The position numbers and the translations under genes are program-made. From Albifimbria verrucaria (taxonomy: Eukaryota > Ascomycota > Sordariomycetes > Hypocreales > Stachybotryaceae): a stretch of DNA of 64,000 bases. This document shows positions 12,236-23,575 of the stretch, piece after piece; position 1 is the stretch's first letter; every line of letters begins with the position of its first letter. The notes under the pieces are model-generated. The model made no database searches. It saw only the letters and a list, made by a program, of their open reading frames with translations, and was not told the DNA's origin. Where the stretch lies: NCBI GenBank assembly GCA_020081605.1, contig JAHREC010000013.1, forward strand, positions 1,054,001 through 1,118,000. The letters are read 5' to 3'.

Positions 12236-15200
12236 ATGGCGGCAGCTGTGATGATTGAAGATAAAAGTTTCGTATATCGGCTTCAAGATATCCCAAATAC
12301 TGTTCAAAGCCCGGAAGAAGTTGCCCACCTTCTTAGCAATGCAGCCGGAGACCTCCAGCCCGCAGATATCGTCGTACAGTCTCTAGCCTCATCTGTAACA
12401 TACCACAGGCCATCAAAAGTAGCGACCTTAATGTTTAAAAGCATGCCAAAGTTTCTTGCACAGAAGCCCGCGGTTGATTGTTGGCCTATATCCTATCAAG
12501 ACTCGCAAACCATGTGGCTGGACAAAGGGTTTCTCGGTTTCACGCCGCTCAACAACGTTGATCCATCCACCCATGACGTAGAGTTATGATGCACCCCTCG
12601 GAAGGTGAATTTTGTTAGGTCAAGGACACTAACTCTTGCGTTTAGTTGTGTAGCTATCTCTGGGCTTGCGAGCCATCCCTTTGGATCTTGGCAGCCGAAG
12701 AACACGACAAAGAATTTCATGTGGATCCGCGACCGACTACCGCAAGCATTGCCTGGATCAAGGATGATCCTATATGGTTACGATTCACAGCTCCAGTCCA
12801 GTGGCTCTTTCCAAGGAATCGATGACCTAGCTCGAGGGTTTTTGCAGTTACTCCGTCGTCTACGAACGACCAGGGTATAACTTTTCTTGCCCATAGCCTG
12901 GGCGGCCTGATTGTCAAGAGCGCAATCGTACAGCTTGAAGCCAGTTCCGATCCCATTGATCAACAAATCTTCAGCAAAATCATCGGCGCTATTTGCTTCG
13001 CTGTTCCAAACTTGGGGATTGAACAACGTCATTTCCTGTTAGTTACAAGAGGCTATAGGAATGAGGCCCTCATAGAGGATATCGCAAGGATATCAAATTA
13101 TCTGAGAAACTTAGATAAAAGGTATCTTGACAATCAGCGCTTAGCATCTATACACTTCTTCTGGGCTTATGAGACGCGAGAATCAAATACTACAAGAGTA
13201 GGTATAAAAGCCCTCCAGAACAACAGCCCTGACTTGAGAAAAGGTGGAACAAGACGGCAAGCTATCGAGAAATGGACCCAAAGAAATTCTGGTCAGCCCA
13301 ATATCTGCAACATGCCGGATGATCGATATTGAACCGGCTAGAACATTTCCAATTGACGAGACCCACTCCGACATTGTGAAATTTGGCCCAAGCAGCATTC
13401 ACATCGACACTGTACTCGATAAACTTATCCAACTCCACAACTATTCTCTACAGAGCCCAAGGCATACATCGAAAGTTGCAGTAGGTTCAGATTTTTTCAA
13501 GGAAACCACTGATAATCGTAGTTCTGGACCTATTCAGGGGTCTGAACATTTTCATGACTATATAGCCCCTAAATGCACATCACTCGAATCAAGAGTCGAA
13601 GCATTAAGAGATGCTATGCAGATAGAACTTGGGATTAGAAGTCTTGAGAATAGTGTGGTCATGGAGTATGAATGAGTCGCTTTAGAGCACATTTTCGTCT
13701 CTTATTTGCTAATCTTCATAACAGCAGTCACTCAAAACTTAATGAGAAACAAAAGTTTCTGGAACGAAATGATAGTCGTTTTGATGTAGACGCCCAACCA
13801 AGTAAGTATTGCAAATAGCTGAACTGAGGTTCGATGAACATGGCTAAGCAGCAACTATTTATTATGCAGTAACGTATTGGGTTTGTAATTTCTCGAGAAA
13901 CGAACGCTTTGTCGGCCGAGAAACAGAGCTTGCTGATTTGAATCAAATGTTGCGAGGCTCGGAGAATTCTTGCCATCATGCTGCTATTGTTGGACTGGGC
14001 GGTGTTGGCAAGACACAAATTGCTCTTGAATATGCCTTTCGGTGCAAAGAACAGTCACCAGACTGCTCGGTTTTCTGGATCCCCGCTTATGAGCCAGCTG
14101 CATTCGATCAGACACTCAAGAAAATAGGGAAGCTATTCCAGCTGCCGGGCATTGACGAAAGCAACGCTAACGTGAGAGCCCTGGTTAAAGAGTACCTCGA
14201 CAACCAGCATAGGGGTCCATGGCTGATCATCATTGACAACGCTGACAAGGATGAGCTGTCATCATCGGCTTCGACAGAAATGAATATTTTCAAGTCTCTT
14301 CCATCTAGTTCAAAAGGCACCATCATTATTACTACACGCAGTCTTCGCCTTGCGGCAGAGACGGTGGGCAATAAGATTGTGTCCATTGGTACAATGAACC
14401 AACACGATGCACAGGAGGTATTGCGAAACCACTTGCTGCCTCAACTTACCCTTGACATACCCAATGTCAAGAGGCTTGTTGAATTACTCGGATTTCTTCC
14501 ACTAGCAATAGTTCAAGCGGCCGCATACATGAACAAGAATGACCTCGCCGTTCATGACTACATCGACTGCTTTAATGGCAGCGAGAACGATGTTATTGAG
14601 ATACTGAGCGAAGAGTTTCAGGATCAAAGTCGCTACACAGAGACTAAAAACGCTATAGCAACCACATGGCTGATATCTTTCAACCAGATAAAAATGCAAG
14701 AGCCATTGGCGATTGAATACTTATCATTCATGGCTTGTCTTCTACATTACAGTATTCCTGAATCGATCTTGCCGCCAACCAAATCCAAGAAGCAATTCTT
14801 CGAGGCCCTTGGAACGTTGACGGGATACTCGTTTCTTTCACGTAAAACAGAAGAAGGGTATAAGAACTTTGACATGCATCGCCTAGTCCACCTTGCAACA
14901 CGCGGTTGGCTCCGTAAGGAGGGGCGCCTTGAGCAGTCTACCATGATGGCAGTGTTAAGATTAGCTGCGATCATTCCACCTGGAGGCCATAAAGGCCGAG
15001 AGGAATGGAGTGCTTATTTGCCGCATGCAGTTCATCTATTACAGTCTGAGACACTCCTCATAATCTAGACCAAGTCAGGGTTCTATTCGACAATACAGCA
15101 AAGTGTCTATATAGCAACGGCCAATACGCCCAGGCTGAAAGTGTACACCGTCGATCCCTCCAACTCAGGAGCCAATACCTTGGGCCTAAGCATCCAGACA

Positions 15201-16121
15201 CACTAACGACCATGGCTTGCCTTGCCGAAGCATTGAGCCACCTGGGGAATTTGGAGAGGCTGAAAAATTACACAGCGAAACGCTGAATGCCCGCAAGGAA
15301 GTCCTAGGAGAAGAACATCCTGACGTTATGGTGAGCATGCAATATTTGGGCCAGGTTCATGCAGGACAAGGTCGCTTTCATGATGCTGAGAAGCTACACC
15401 GAGATGCATACAACTTACGCATCAAGGTTCTCGGGCCTGATAACCCTAGAACTCTGGCTAGCAAGAGCTATCTTGCGGAGACCTTGAATGAACAAGGAAA
15501 TTATGAAGAGGCTGAGTCAATGCACCTCGAGGTATTACAGAAGCGAGTCCGATTACAGGGGAAGAGAACCCAGCCACCATAGCAAGTAGAAGTTGCCTGG
15601 GTGTGTCACAGTTAAATCGTGGCAAGTATATGGATGCTGAGGAGACTCACCGGTTAGTGCTTGGACTTCGTGCTGCTGTCCTTGGACCTAAACATCCTCA
15701 TACACTCATTACCAGGAGATGGATCGCCGATTCCTTGAATCTCCAGGGAAGATTCGAAGCTGCCTTTCCTATCAATAAGGAGGTGCTAAGCATACAAAGA
15801 CAATTGTTAGGATCACGGCATCCTGACACGCTTTTCACACACAGTAGCCATGCCAACAGCTTGGCCGGGTTGGGCCAGTTAGATCAAGCGGTAGCCATGC
15901 ACCGAGATGTAGTTGCTCTTCGAGGCGGTCTATTGGGCGACAGGCATCCTCATACACTTACGAGCAAAAGCAGCTTAGCTGATGTGCTGCACAAGAATGG
16001 AAGCAGACAAGAAGCGATAAGAATGCTTTATGATGTAATGGATTCACGGTTACAAATCTTGGGAGGCAAACATCCTGATACAATATCTAGTATCGAAAAG
16101 CTTGAAGCGCTAATTAGCTAA
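12236..16121 (+). CDS. NLR-type STAND protein: SesB-like hydrolase, NB-ARC, TPR
   Basis: About 1,225 aa. Residues about 1-125 are a leader typical of SesB NLRs (YRLQDIPNTVQSPEEV...FLGFTPL). A SesB alpha/beta-hydrolase follows: GLASHPFGSW, MILYGYDSQL, nucleophile elbow FLAHSLGGLIVKSA and KLSRNGPKEILVSP. NB-ARC begins near residue 490 (NFSRNERFVGRETEL): P-loop GLGGVGKTQ, Walker B LIIIDNAD, GTIIITTR, GFLPLA and MHRLVH (MHD-like). Eight kinesin-light-chain-type 42-residue TPRs (LG..HP.TL) fill about 15070-16085. Introns inferred: 12605-12645, 13198-13243, 13666-13724, 13802-13869. Frame breaks near 12588, 12878, 15057, 15244-15247 and 15558-15561 (the last two GGGG for expected GGGGG). Such proteins act in heterokaryon incompatibility and non-self response: TPR senses, NB-ARC switches, hydrolase executes. 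Ligand unknown. Confidence 0.9.
13870..15060 (+). other. NB-ARC nucleotide-binding domain of the NLR
   Basis: Uninterrupted domain of about 390 codons after the last intron. Walker A GLGGVGKTQ, Walker B with two terminal acidic residues (IIIDNAD), sensor-like IIITTR, the GLPLA-equivalent GFLPLA and the MHRLV motif are all present, so ATP/ADP-dependent switching looks intact. Confidence 0.85.
15070..16085 (+). repeat. Eight 42-codon TPR units
   Basis: Protein-level repeat: each unit holds a LA..L...G....A...H...L..R...LG..HP.T pattern of 42 residues. Copies differ widely in DNA sequence, so they are old rather than freshly amplified, unlike the near-identical repeats of some fungal incompatibility genes. 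Reading all eight requires correcting the G runs at 15244 and 15558. Confidence 0.8.
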
Positions 16122-16209
16122 ACAAGAGGGACGAGTCTCCTATCCAAGCAGAACACAATCAATAAAAGCCAAACTGAGTAAATGAAGCGCAGTTCTGCAT
16201 TCGATGAGT

Positions 16210-17794
16210 TTAGTGCCAGTACCTCTTCCATATTACCAATTGCCTATCCGTTCCTAGCCACTGAATGCAGTCAGTATGGTTCCAGTATCAGTAATCATGT
16301 CTGTCCATGCGGGTGGGGTTTCTTGACTTACCTTGAAGTCTATGTCCACAACTAGGCTGAACCCTTCCTCAACTTGAGGCCTCGAAAGTTCATCGGCCAA
16401 GGCCAAGAAGTGGATTCGCGGAAATATTGGTCGGTCATCAACTTTCACCTGAGGTTCTCGGTCAATTAAACCTAGAAAAATACGAGCAAGGTCGGACTGC
16501 ACTCTAACATACTAGGGGACCTCCAAGCGCTCTAACAGAGTCATTATGAAGACAGAGATCCCTTGATGCAGTGAAGTACAGAGCATATATCTCCGCCTGG
16601 TGCTTTCGCGCAAGGGATACCCATACGGCTCTTGACTTTATGCTAACATTGAGGTCATCTGTTAATGTTAAGATACGTCATGCTGCAAGTGTCTGGTCTA
16701 AGTGGCGGATGTACCTATTACAATCTGTCTAGACCTGTCAGTGTGCCATTAAGAACATCGAAAAGTATTATTGTCGGGGTCTCGTACAATCTCTCCCTGT
16801 TTTAATCGAGCAGATGCAGTATTCACACAATTATCTATGTCTCTGTCTGTGAGTTGGCTGATCAATTTATAACCGAGAGGCTGCAGATAGTGCATATAAT
16901 ATGTCGTTTTCCCAGCTCCAGGCAGTCCAACTAGCACAATGATTGAAGGGGTGTACCCTCGATATCACGAAGATAGGCAGGCACCTCTTCTATGACTGTA
17001 GCAATCTGAGGGTTTGATTCAAAAGGTGGTTTTATTGGAGATAGAGAACTTACCATGGCTCGGCGAAACCAAAGGCTGCAAATACCAGGCAGGATCAAAC
17101 TTGGACGTCAATGGTAGTGCAGGTGCACCCAAGAAGAATGTTTCTGGTGTCACAAACTTTACACCCAAATTGAGAGCCCAGTGTAGATCAATGTCGGAAT
17201 GATCGTTCACTCTGCCAGCTGCATCTCCAACAATCAAGGATTCATCAAGATCGATTTCTGCTCCAGCGTTGCCAGTTTCGCTGGGGAGGATAGACCACAC
17301 GCCTGGTCTCGGTTTTCGGAAAAGATCGTTAGCACAACCCACAAAAATTGTGATAGGAACATCAAGTTCTTTCAGAATACATTCCATCTTTCGTTTAAAG
17401 GGTGCCGCTTCTTGTGATTCGTTCCCATCCCAGTCCGTCAAGCGGCCTTGGTTGGAGGATATTACAATGACAAAACCATTCGCATGGAATGCTCGAATTT
17501 TTTGGGCACACTCTCATGCCACCATTTCCAATCTGTTTCATCTAATCCATGAAGAATCTCAGACTTGGGAAGAATCAACGTCTTATTCTAAATGTTGTAC
17601 TTGTTGTAAGTAGCCTGCAATAGAATAGAAGCGAGGCCTAGGGTTATTCGTGATGCTTACCAGATCAATCGCGACAACCTTGATTTTCTGAGTCGTTGTG
17701 TTGACTTGAACAGAAGAGAATTCCCTTTGTAATTTCCGATTAGCACGGTACCGCCTGTCCGGCTCAATTTCCAGTGCACTCTATCCGACGACAT
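16210..17794 (-). CDS. PNKP-like HAD phosphatase/P-loop kinase, catalytic residues altered
   Basis: Homologue of polynucleotide 3'-phosphatase/5'-kinase (DNA end repair). Order: leader; HAD phosphatase (IDLNKTLILPKS motif I, WKWWHESVPKK, SNQG, RKPRPGVW, GDAAGR, NLGVKFVTPETFF); kinase (P-loop GLPGAGKTTYY, SRAVWVSLARKH, HNDSVRALGG, RPQVEEGF); tail ending WKRYWH. The second Asp of the HAD DxD motif is Asn. Aligned to the usual N-(R/Q)-D-(T/I)-L kinase motif, the catalytic Asp position is Leu (SQLTDRD). Introns include 17588-17660, 16261-16331, one ending near 16991, one from about 16505 to 16449, and a large one around 16630-16790 whose ends I could not fix. Frame breaks: about 17690, T run 17498-17503 and GGGG 16948-16951. 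Start ATG at 17794. It ends 88 bp from the NLR stop, convergently. Active enzyme, altered specificity or pseudoenzyme cannot be decided here. Confidence 0.75.
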
Positions 17795-18946
17795 GATGAG
17801 TTCAGTGTAATAGGAGTTATATGAGCAACCATTGCAAAGGAAATGAGGCTAACACTGAGAACGAAGAGCCTCAAGCTCACGTGACATTAAATGTCAGGTC
17901 GTATTGATGCCTGAAAAATAGCCCTTGTCCGTCTCCTAAAGGGGATACTAATCTGGAGTGATTCCTTGGTGTACACAATTGTTGCATGGTGTGATTTGCT
18001 ACTATTTGCATTGCGTCCTAGAATATACGCAGAGTCCGAAAAACAGAGGATCTCAAGATCACAACCAAGATCTAAACCAGATACTGAATCTTGGAATGCA
18101 TACAAGGATGGAAGCGAGTAAATAGGCATCGCTAACTATCTCAGATGCACCCTATCTCACAGTTGTATTGTCGGCTTTCGGGGGCAACTAACTTGAGAAA
18201 GGAATACGCAGCATATAGTAATCAGTCATTCGGCGGCAGAATGTTATCAGTTCTTGAAACATGCTCATTGTAAGTCACTGAGTCACATTGGACAGCTACA
18301 GGTGACATTTGGAAGCTGAATTCGAACCACAAAGTCATCTTATACTCTCGGCCAGAAAGCCATAGCCCATTGTGAGTACCAAAATCTGCCTGTGAATACA
18401 TATATTCACTCTAGGGATAAGAAAAAGGTAAAACTCATCATCCTACAATTCACCTCAGATCCAATCAAAGGTAATACAATGGTGATTGGAGGGTAATTTC
18501 GAATCGAGCTTGAGCACTCACGAATTTCGCCCGAATAGGAGTGACATTATCTTACATGATCATCCGATCAGCGAGTTATATGGATTGAGGTCATATGAAA
18601 TATGATTACACAGCCTTTTCTTATTTCGACCGACTCTGGGTATGTCATGAGGTACTGATAAAAATGGTGTTTCGTAAAAGGCATAAGAGGCGCTGGATTG
18701 TTTTTCACAGCTTCACAGATTTCGTATTATAAGTAGAGGCATGTACTTCACAGTTCTTCTATCCTCATTTACATTTGTATGGGCAGATTCTATCCACATA
18801 TATTTAGATACAATGTCTCTTAAGTGCGAGGGTGATTATTTCTCCTCTCATTGCTTTAAGAATAATCAATTGGATGATAAAACTGTGATGTGAGAAGAAC
18901 AAAAGTCTAGCCTAATTCTCTAGCTGGAATCTACCAACACACCCCG
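17795..18946. other. Gene-free AT-rich stretch
   Basis: About 1.15 kb with stops in all frames and one 80-codon minus-strand open frame (17887-18129) without motif. It holds the promoter of the PNKP-like gene and the 3' flank of the crystallin-like gene. Confidence 0.5.
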
Positions 18947-19481
18947 TCACATACGGAAGCAGTAGTAGCTGCTGATCGAGTCATTGAACTTCCTGTCACC
19001 ATCTGCCAGGTTACCATCATTCTGATTTCTGTAGGGCAAGGAATGATATTCATTACAGTTATAGTCCCTTATAACCCGTCTGCATTAGCATTCCAAATCT
19101 GTAACGATTAAAGTTGGAAGAACTCACTGGTACCAATTGCAGATATGAGTACCATGATACAGGTTCTTAATAGAACTGATTCTGTCGTTCCATGCCGAGG
19201 GAACGTTATCTATGAATCCGAACAGTGGCTAATCAGCATTTCAATTCCTCCTAAAGGTAAGAAGACGAGGCTCGTATGGTGAGTGACTTACGGCACCGAT
19301 CAACAGGGACTATAACCTCCCTGCATGTGCCTCTCCATTTCGCATGCTCGCAGTAGTAAATCAGGGCCGTGTCTTCACGAGCGCTGATGCCACCACTAAC
19401 TTCGGTCGTATCAATTGGCGTTGCTGAGACGGCAAAAGATTTAGCAAACAAGAAAAGCGACAAGGTCTTAAAAGAAACCAT
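18947..19481 (-). CDS. Small secreted cysteine-rich protein, beta/gamma-crystallin-like
   Basis: Three exons (19292-19481, 19128-19209, 18947-19079) joined at introns of 82 and 48 bp give 134 aa. Residues 1-20 are a signal peptide (VSFKTLSLFLFAKSFAVSATP). The mature part has the pattern YYCEHAKWRGTCRE...CHNVPSAWNDRISSI, then HICNWYQ, YNCNEYHS, and a second ND.ISSYYC. These C..W.G.C / P..WND.ISS elements recall fungal secreted beta/gamma-crystallin-like domains, with two half-motifs and six mature cysteines likely forming disulfides. All three splice joins keep the conserved pattern in frame, which supports the model. Probable wall-associated or effector-like secreted protein; function not known. 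Confidence 0.7.
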
Positions 19482-19581
19482 TTTGGCGGTTTTGTAAGTA
19501 TGTTGCTTTCAGATGAAGACAGACGAAGTGTTGCAGAGGATGCTGGAGAATGTTTCAACCAGAAAGAGGAAAATGTGGTCA

Positions 19582-19588
19582 CTTTATA
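19582..19588 (-). promoter_or_regulatory. TATA box of crystallin-like gene
   Basis: TATAAAG on the minus strand (CTTTATA on +), about 100 bp before the ATG at 19481, followed by a CT-rich leader. A fair core-promoter match, unproven. Confidence 0.4.
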
Positions 19589-20843
19589 TTCCCCAGGCTT
19601 TTGGAAAGCTTCTCAATTCTCCACGATAATATGTTAGTACAATGCCATCGTCCTTCCAGTCTAAGCCCGCTCACTCTTCTCCGTTACACAAACCTGAATT
19701 AGACCGTGATGTCTCGTGCTGCACTCTACCGCTCTTTAGGATCAGAGCCACCCAAACCAAGCGTTGTGAGTGGATAGAAGTGAAGATACTCGTGGCTTAA
19801 AGGCGAGAGAGGAGTTCAATCCCTGAAAGGCTCGCACATGGTGATGGTATGTTGACTACACAACTCTCCATCTTGGTCCTTATTTGGCCCATCGAGCCAA
19901 TGGAAAGAGGAATTACCATCATTGGATCGTTCAAAACATGGTTAAATTAAACTCACTAGTGCACCGCCAAGACGTCGAGTGGCCTGACCTATTCCCCATC
20001 TACCAAACCCACCAAGGCGTTGCATCCGGTAGGAGTTCTGGTGTTACCCTCACCGTCGTGAGCTGAACATGCCCCCAAACGTCTCGGATACTCACAAGTA
20101 GCTGGCTCAATTGCATACACTGCAAGACCAAAGATCTTTGTGATCCAGATCAGTTGGAATCCACCTCGTTATTCATGTCACCATGCCTACGACAATGAAG
20201 GGACATGCATTGCACTGAATACGCGTGTTTGGGTAAGACTCAGCAAGCGCAGGATACGGTAACCGATAAGCACCTAATACAGCTCTTCCGCGCACACTTA
20301 CTGCGCAATGCAGGTTCGTTACTTAAGCGGCCCAGCTCTGGTATGCATGCGACAAATCTGGGATGCAGAACCCACAAGATGTGCGCGATTGCCCACGCTT
20401 TGAGGTTGGGCCCTCGGATATGGACCAACCGGTTAACACTAATGAACTTGGCGATGAAGCGAGCATAATTATCATTTGGAATAAGGATTAAATGGAAGCT
20501 GCGCCTCATCTCGTACAGATCCTGCGGATCTAGAATTATGGGCGGCAAAGTTTTGTTCGACAACCGTTCGTAAGTCTGTCTAGTTAGTAACAATATCGAG
20601 ATATCTTCGTTCTCATTCCAGCGCTGTCCCGGTTCTGATTACAACTCAGCCCAGTTATTACTCTAGCTAGGTTTTCAATAAACATATGCCAGATCTAGGC
20701 GTGCTTGATCTCATTTACTCGACTCAGCTCAAATACATGAAAATATAACGTCCGCGTATAAGCTGCATTCCACATATTGATGCGAGGTAAGCGGAAGACG
20801 CACTTATCCAAAGCAGGAAACGTCCGAATCACCTGCTACAATT
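19589..20843. other. Gene-free stretch
   Basis: About 1.25 kb. Two overlapping open frames near 20205-20593 on opposite strands have no motif and are not called. Nothing else recognised. Confidence 0.5.
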
Positions 20844-22498
20844 TTAAGGAGCGCTTACTGTTGTTCTGTTCCCCGTGTTCCAAGCACTTATCAACGCCGT
20901 CACCGTCACACTGACCTGTGTCCCGTCCGGAAAGTCCGTAGCCTCGAATGACACAGAGCTCAGAGGCTCATCTGTGAAAAACAGACTGGTCGCGCTCTCT
21001 TCGCCCCCATTTAGGAAGACCTCAAGGATTGAGCGATCCATAATTCCAGTCATTGACCAAGAGCCTTGCTTTGGCGCGGACTTGGTAGTGAACCGGGGAC
21101 TGAAAGAATCCTTGGTAAAGCCTTTGGTGTCTCCTCTGTTGAGTGTGAATGTGTAGTCACCGTGGAGGTTGAAGCTACCACTGACAGATTCTCCGCTTTT
21201 GGATGTAACAAACGTGAAGTTCAACGTCGTCGTGGGTGAAGCTCCAGCCTCAGGGATGCCTCGAACATTCAGCTCCCAGTACACAGCATTCGAAGCAACT
21301 TTGGAAATATCCGCAATAAGCTTGCTTTCGGTAAGGTTATTCGTAGAGGCGACATCATCGCCCAAGACAGGACTCAAATCATATGGCCGAGATACCAGCT
21401 TCCAATCTGAATCCCCAGTTTTGTCAAATACGACTCGCGCGGCACCGTCATTGTACTTCTCCATCCCTCGTCCTGGGTTGGTAAGTCGCCGCTGTATTCC
21501 AGATTGGAAGCCCAGGCAATGAGCTTGGGGCTTCCCAATGGCTGTCCTGTAGAAGAACTGGCCGGCATAATTGTCCTTTGCAAAATCTGCGATCCTGGTG
21601 GTTGAGTCTACGGGCACAAAGTGCGTGCCATTGAAGTTCCCCGGGAAATACGTGTCAATAGAGCCACCTGCAGGCGCGCCACGGCCGATACCGACATACA
21701 TGAGCCACATATCATCCTGTCGCTTGCCCATCTGGTCAATGTATGGTATGCGGATCATGTTGGAGCACTCCATTGGTCTCCAATGGGCTCCGGGGCCGTG
21801 AAGTTGGTTGTCGGCGTCCAATCCTTCAGGTTTGAAGATTTGTAAATGCCAACCTTGCGGTCTCCGGGCCATGCCACCGCCATAACCCAGTGGTCCCCGT
21901 ACCGAATGACCTTTGGATCCCGGAAGTCAGCAGAAGCATTGGGAATGACGGGGTTTCCTTCATATGCGGTGAACGTGTAGCCGCCATCTCTTGAGTAAGA
22001 TATGCCTTGTTGTTGGGAAGAGCTAGATGCGAGAGTCTGTATCAACTTTTAGCGGCTGCTCGCACTCATCCAGACTCAGCAACACTTACATAGATGGCAA
22101 CCACTCCATTGGTCTGATTCGGGAAGAAGCCAGAAGTGTTGTCCTTATCAATCACTGCGCTTCCAGAATAAATTAGAACCCCGTCTTCTGGGGAGATATA
22201 GCAACAGGGTGGTTCGTCCAATGGTAAAGGTCTTTCGACGTAGCATGGCCCCAATGCTGGTTTCCTTGGTTAATGCCAGTAGGGTTGTACTGGTAGTAGA
22301 GATGCCATGTATCTTCATCATCGACAAACAAGCCATTCGGGTCATTCATGTAGAATTTGGGAGGGAGAAATGAATCTGAGGACGATAGCGACCCGTGTAA
22401 TTCCCTTCAACGGGTGACCCGGCTGGAGGGTTGCCTTGGCCGATTACGACCGTGGCACAAAGCGCCATACCAACGACGTGGGCAGTATTCAACTTCAT
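20844..22498 (-). CDS. Secreted GH32 beta-fructofuranosidase (invertase family)
   Basis: Extracellular enzyme that hydrolyses sucrose or other beta-fructosides. Residues 1-20 are a signal peptide ([20 protein letters not shown]). GH32 signatures: YMNDPNG with the nucleophile Asp, [35 protein letters not shown] (transition-state Asp) and [12 protein letters not shown] (acid/base Glu), then a C-terminal beta-sandwich with [11 protein letters not shown]. About 545 aa, normal for the family. Intron 22037-22089 (53 bp). One-base gaps interrupt the frame at about 22355 (just before NDPNG), 22232 and 21785 (within QWEC); each is repaired by one base to the family consensus. The end at 20844 is the first stop; a small 3' intron is possible. 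Many N-x-S/T sites fit secretion. Invertase versus inulinase/levanase not resolved. Confidence 0.88.
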
Positions 22499-23575
22499 CT
22501 TGATATCTTTAAGCAAAAACAGTCTTGAAAGCAACCAATTAATTCGAGTGCCTGGATTACGACGGCAGCGAACAAAATGCATCTCCTTCCATGACGTTGT
22601 TAGACACGCCAGCGGCGACAAACCGGAAAGAATGGAGCGCAGTGGTGCCGTGGCGTTACACTTTGGCCCAATTCATCGGTTATAACCGTTGATGGTGCCT
22701 CCATAGCTGATCAACTCTCCATTTGGTCTGTTGATGCTACGGAAGCTTTTGGTTGTCATAAGCACGAGTTTCCTCCCTACCCGGTAGCAGGTCTAAAGGG
22801 GCTTTTCCGTTGCGCGTGTTGAAACAGCTCGCTTGTGGACCGACCAGTTCTTCTGGGTGACGAGACAGTTTTTTACAATCGACGGGAATTTTGAAAATGT
22901 TGATTACGGAGCAATTCTAAATGTTAAGCTCAAGTAAACGTCTTTCGTTGTTCGTTGCCTCATATGCACCATAGACTTACAGAAGATATCGTCACTACAC
23001 ACATTGCCTATACATAACCTACACCTACGACCCATTAAGATGGAGCCAATGCAACCCCTCAATCGCCATGGCAAAAAAAAAAAACAAATCTCGACTATTA
23101 ATCCATTGTATTAAGGCCCATCCGACGTTTCCGTCGACTGCGCCGCTGTTGTCGCGGCCCATCCGTCGCAACAGCAGGGTGTGTGGTTGATAGTGGTTAC
23201 TGGTTGCCCCGTCAACCATCAGCATGACGACTCATTGTTTAGTTTGCAACTCCCTTGACCCTCCCTCTCCACCATGCCATGCATTATACAGCACCAACGT
23301 CCACGCTGATCACCTTCGTCCGGACACTAGACTGCTCCGTTCAGCTTTGCTTCTAACGCGCTAGTCTTTCCGTCAAAATCTCAGCGTATTGCCATCCGTT
23401 GTTCTCGCGCATTCGCAACCCATACTGTCTCTGAACCTCATCATCCTCGATACCCTCCATTGTCTCCTCCTTGGAGCAACCAACTTCGCAACTGTCTCGC
23501 TTTCTCACCTCGGCGCATTCCAGTCCCATCTTCGCACACCACCAGAGCAGCTCGGTCCGCCCAGAGCAACGAGCC
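22499..23575. other. Divergent intergenic region
   Basis: About 1.1 kb between the invertase start (-) and chitin synthase start (+). The right part (about 23240-23575) is C/T-rich, as in leaders of strongly expressed fungal genes. An A tract lies near 23073. No gene seen. Confidence 0.5.

Noticed and set aside
19805..19835. T-loop-like word GTTCAATCCC near 19815
   Set aside because: No cloverleaf partner stems upstream at the right spacing.
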